Shown here: positions 62,736 to 64,000 of the stretch, piece by piece
How the letters are laid out: each line of letters begins with the position of its first letter
How positions within the stretch are numbered: position 1 is the stretch's first letter
DNA from: UBA5448 sp045536965
GTDB taxonomy: Bacteria > Bacillota > Clostridia > Oscillospirales > SIG627
Length of the DNA stretch: 64,000 nucleotides
Direction: 5' to 3'
NCBI GenBank assembly: GCA_045536965.1
Contig: JAZSON010000032.1
Location: 1 to 64,000, forward strand
The notes under the pieces: generated by a model
What the model was told of the DNA's origin: nothing
What the model saw: only the letters and a program-made list of their open reading frames with translations
Database searches by the model: none
Program-made: the position numbers and the translations under genes

Positions 62736-63518
62736 TTATTTTTTGTTGATGAGCGAACGGCCTTCCCATTCCGATTCTGCGGCGATGCCCATGAGAGCGG
62801 CAATGGTTGGCGCAATATCTAAAAGCGAAGTGTTTTCGACTGTTTCACCGCCGACAAAATCGTTTCCGTAAAGGAAAAGGGGGATAATCATATCCTCGGG
62901 CATCTCGGTGCCGTGGGATCTGTCGTGCCCGCCGTGGTCGGACATAATGATGATGGAATATTCAGAAGAAAAGGATGTGAATATTCTTTTTACATTGTCA
63001 ATGGCGATGGAAACGCGGCGAAGATACTCTTTGCTCATCCAAGCGTTGTCGTGCCCGCCTTTTTCATCGGTGTCGACTAAATATAAAAAAGCAAAGTCGG
63101 GCTTGTTTTCTCCGATGATGCGGATGGCTTCGTCGGTCAGTGCCGTGTCGGTGCTTTCTTTCATATAGGTGTTGATGTATGTGGAGAATTTTAAAGTATT
63201 CGGCAAAGCGATATCACGGAGAGGTTCCCAACCGTAAAACATAGCGGATATACCGCCGTAGTCTTTGATCTTTTCAAAAATGCCTTTGATGGGACGCACC
63301 TGTGGAACGTAGGTGTTTGTCAGTATGCCGTGCCGCTGGGGTGTGACTGAATGGGTCATGGAAAAATGGCACGGAAAGGTGACCGACGGGAACATGGCGC
63401 GGGCGTCGTAGGTGTAACTGCAGAGTTGTTCCAATTCGCGAAGAAACGGGTTGCCGCAAGCCTTGAGTCCGTCGGATCTCATGCCGTCGATAGAGATCAA
63501 AATGACTTTTTTGTCCAT
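62736..63518 (-). CDS. Type I phosphodiesterase/nucleotide pyrophosphatase (alkaline phosphatase superfamily)
   Basis: A 260-residue hydrolase of the NPP group. The first metal aspartate lies in ILISIDGMRSDG, the nucleophilic threonine in MFPSVTFPCHFS (Thr near residue 47), and later metal ligands in YLVDTDEKGGHD and MSDHGGHDRSHG. There is no signal peptide, so it would act in the cytoplasm. Such enzymes split phosphodiesters or pyrophosphates. It is the first gene of the operon with the G1P dehydrogenase, so its substrate may be a glycerophospho compound (inference). Promoter 63549-63577 is close upstream. Confidence 0.9.
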   Translation of the reverse strand: MDKKVILISIDGMRSDGLKACGNPFLRELEQLCSYTYDARAMFPSVTFPCHFSMTHSVTPQRHGILTNTYVPQVRPIKGIFEKIKDYGGISAMFYGWEPLRDIALPNTLKFSTYINTYMKESTDTALTDEAIRIIGENKPDFAFLYLVDTDEKGGHDNAWMSKEYLRRVSIAIDNVKRIFTSFSSEYSIIIMSDHGGHDRSHGTEMPEDMIIPLFLYGNDFVGGETVENTSLLDIAPTIAALMGIAAESEWEGRSLINKK

Positions 63519-63548
63519 ACCGTCACCTCATAGTTATAATTATATATC

Positions 63549-63577
63549 ATTATAACACATTATAATAGGAAGTGCAA
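63549..63577 (-). promoter_or_regulatory. Promoter of the phosphodiesterase-surface protein operon
   Basis: On the minus strand, TTGCAC (63577-63572), 17 bases, and a perfect TATAAT (63554-63549), 31 bases before the ATG at 63518. A second TATAAT-like tract nearby makes the exact start uncertain. Confidence 0.7.
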
Positions 63578-63603
63578 GGGGAAAGTGCACGGTTGGTGGG
63601 ATG

Positions 63604-63635
63604 AAAAAAGACAAGTCGGGCGACTTGTCTTTTTG
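63604..63635. terminator. Terminator after the gene at the right window edge
   Basis: The stem of GACAAGTC and its partner, extended by A and T runs (about 63605-63618 with 63621-63634), has a small loop. It lies 10 bases past the TAA at 63645-63647. Confidence 0.75.
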
Positions 63636-63644
63636 TAAAACGGG

Positions 63645-63753
63645 TTATTTGATATGCTTGAAGTTGCCGAAGGTCTGGGTGACCGTTTCGCTGAAGGAAA
63701 AGGTCTGATCAAATTCACCGAGAATTTTTTGCAGATCAATAAGCCGGTGGCGG
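63645..63753 (-). other. Out-of-frame coding-like extension of the edge gene
   Basis: On the minus strand, a frame one base off the edge gene is open and ends at the TAA at 63645-63647. Its translation looks like real protein (for example LIDLQKILGEFDQTF, then FSETVTQTF). It stops 10 bases before the terminator. Removing one A from the A-run at 63757-63760 would join it to the edge gene. Confidence 0.55.
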
Positions 63754-64000
63754 TTATTTTGCCCATTCGTCGGTGAAATACGCGTTGGTGTAGGCGACCT
63801 TTCTGTCCTTGTCGGTGATGGTCACGCGCAGATAAACGGGATCGACGTTGTCGGGCAGTTCGTAGGTTGCGCGGGTCAGCGGTTTGGAGTAGGGAACGAA
63901 ACGCTGACATTTGCGAACGCCTGTGGTGAAGCGAATTTCTTCCACCTCGGAGGTTTCAATCGTGACCTTTCCGTCTTCGACGTAAAGGGATTTGATCTCG
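63754..64000 (-). CDS. C-terminal part of a protein (5' end beyond the window), possibly CehA/McbA-type metallohydrolase
   Basis: The frame is open from base 64000 and stops at 63754-63756 after ...AYFTDEWAK. The visible 81 residues are beta-rich (SLYVEDGKVTIETSEVEE in part, YSKPLTRATYELP, YLRVTITDKDRKVAYTN). They resemble the C-terminal beta-sandwich of PHP-type CehA/McbA metallohydrolases, but the catalytic part is outside the window, so that call is weak. A one-base insertion in the run of four A just before the stop may have truncated it. Confidence 0.5.
   Translation of the reverse strand, partial: EIKSLYVEDGKVTIETSEVEEIRFTTGVRKCQRFVPYSKPLTRATYELPDNVDPVYLRVTITDKDRKVAYTNAYFTDEWAK

Noticed and set aside
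63649..63771. A 40-codon plus-strand open frame starting at an ATG near the right edge
   Set aside because: It is the mirror of the out-of-frame extension of the edge gene and has no ribosome binding site. The minus-strand reading fits the terminator better.

Overview
The window looks like chromosomal DNA of an anaerobic, Gram-positive member of the Bacillota, most likely an uncultured (gut-type) Clostridia. The grounds are: a PolC-type DNA polymerase III; the Firmicutes gene order rpsB-tsf-pyrH-frr-uppS-cdsA-dxr-rseP-ispG-polC; the MEP isoprenoid pathway; MutL with an endonuclease motif and no MutH; strong AGGAGG ribosome binding sites; sigma-A type promoters with 17-base spacers; and no outer-membrane genes. 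TTG starts are common (minD, dxr, rseP, the P-type ATPase and the FAD oxidoreductase). I found no rRNA, tRNA, CRISPR array or intact mobile element.

Layout. 1-1962 (minus): two tandem membrane-protein paralogs with diverged ectodomains. 2203-7359 (minus): a glycan operon of one GH20-like hexosaminidase and two GH109-like NAD-dependent glycosidase paralogs, with an operator-like palindrome inside its promoter. 7539-13445 (minus): an L-rhamnose operon (rhaEW, a PHP-domain protein, rhaB, rhaA). 13807-25174 (plus): a long operon with polyamine uptake genes potABCD, then miaB, mutS, mutL, a flavin reductase and an unrecognised protein. 25379-29104 (minus): YfhO, a GT2 glycosyltransferase and GtrA, which together match a three-component cell-surface glycosylation system. 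29442-31594 (plus): a MinD-like ATPase, a methylglyoxal-synthase-fold protein with an altered active site, and an SPFH protein. 31687-38646 (minus): two ABC exporters with N-terminal zinc ribbons flanking a DUF1854 protein, then an EamA transporter and RadC. 38647-39085: non-coding apart from a truncated reading frame and a terminator. 39086-51484 (minus): polC, ispG, rseP, dxr, cdsA, uppS, frr and pyrH from one promoter, and tsf-rpsB from another. 51753-57332 (plus): a small membrane protein, an HD-domain dGTPase, a Ca2+-type P-ATPase and an FAD oxidoreductase. 57573-63518 (minus): a phosphodiesterase, a glycerol-1-phosphate dehydrogenase, a DUF6106-like protein and a 1081-residue repeat-rich surface protein. 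63645-64000 (minus): the C-terminus of a further protein, apparently frameshifted.

How the genes fit together. The first 13.5 kb suggests use of complex carbohydrate: N-acetylhexosaminides via GH20 and GH109, and L-rhamnose via isomerase, kinase and aldolase/dehydrogenase. The pot-miaB-mutSL operon combines polyamine uptake with tRNA modification and mismatch repair. The YfhO/GT2/GtrA and ABC/DUF1854/ABC operons are probably envelope-modification or export machines with unknown substrates, and they are the parts of this window most worth follow-up. Promoters and terminators were read by eye, and function calls rest on recognised motifs rather than on searches.
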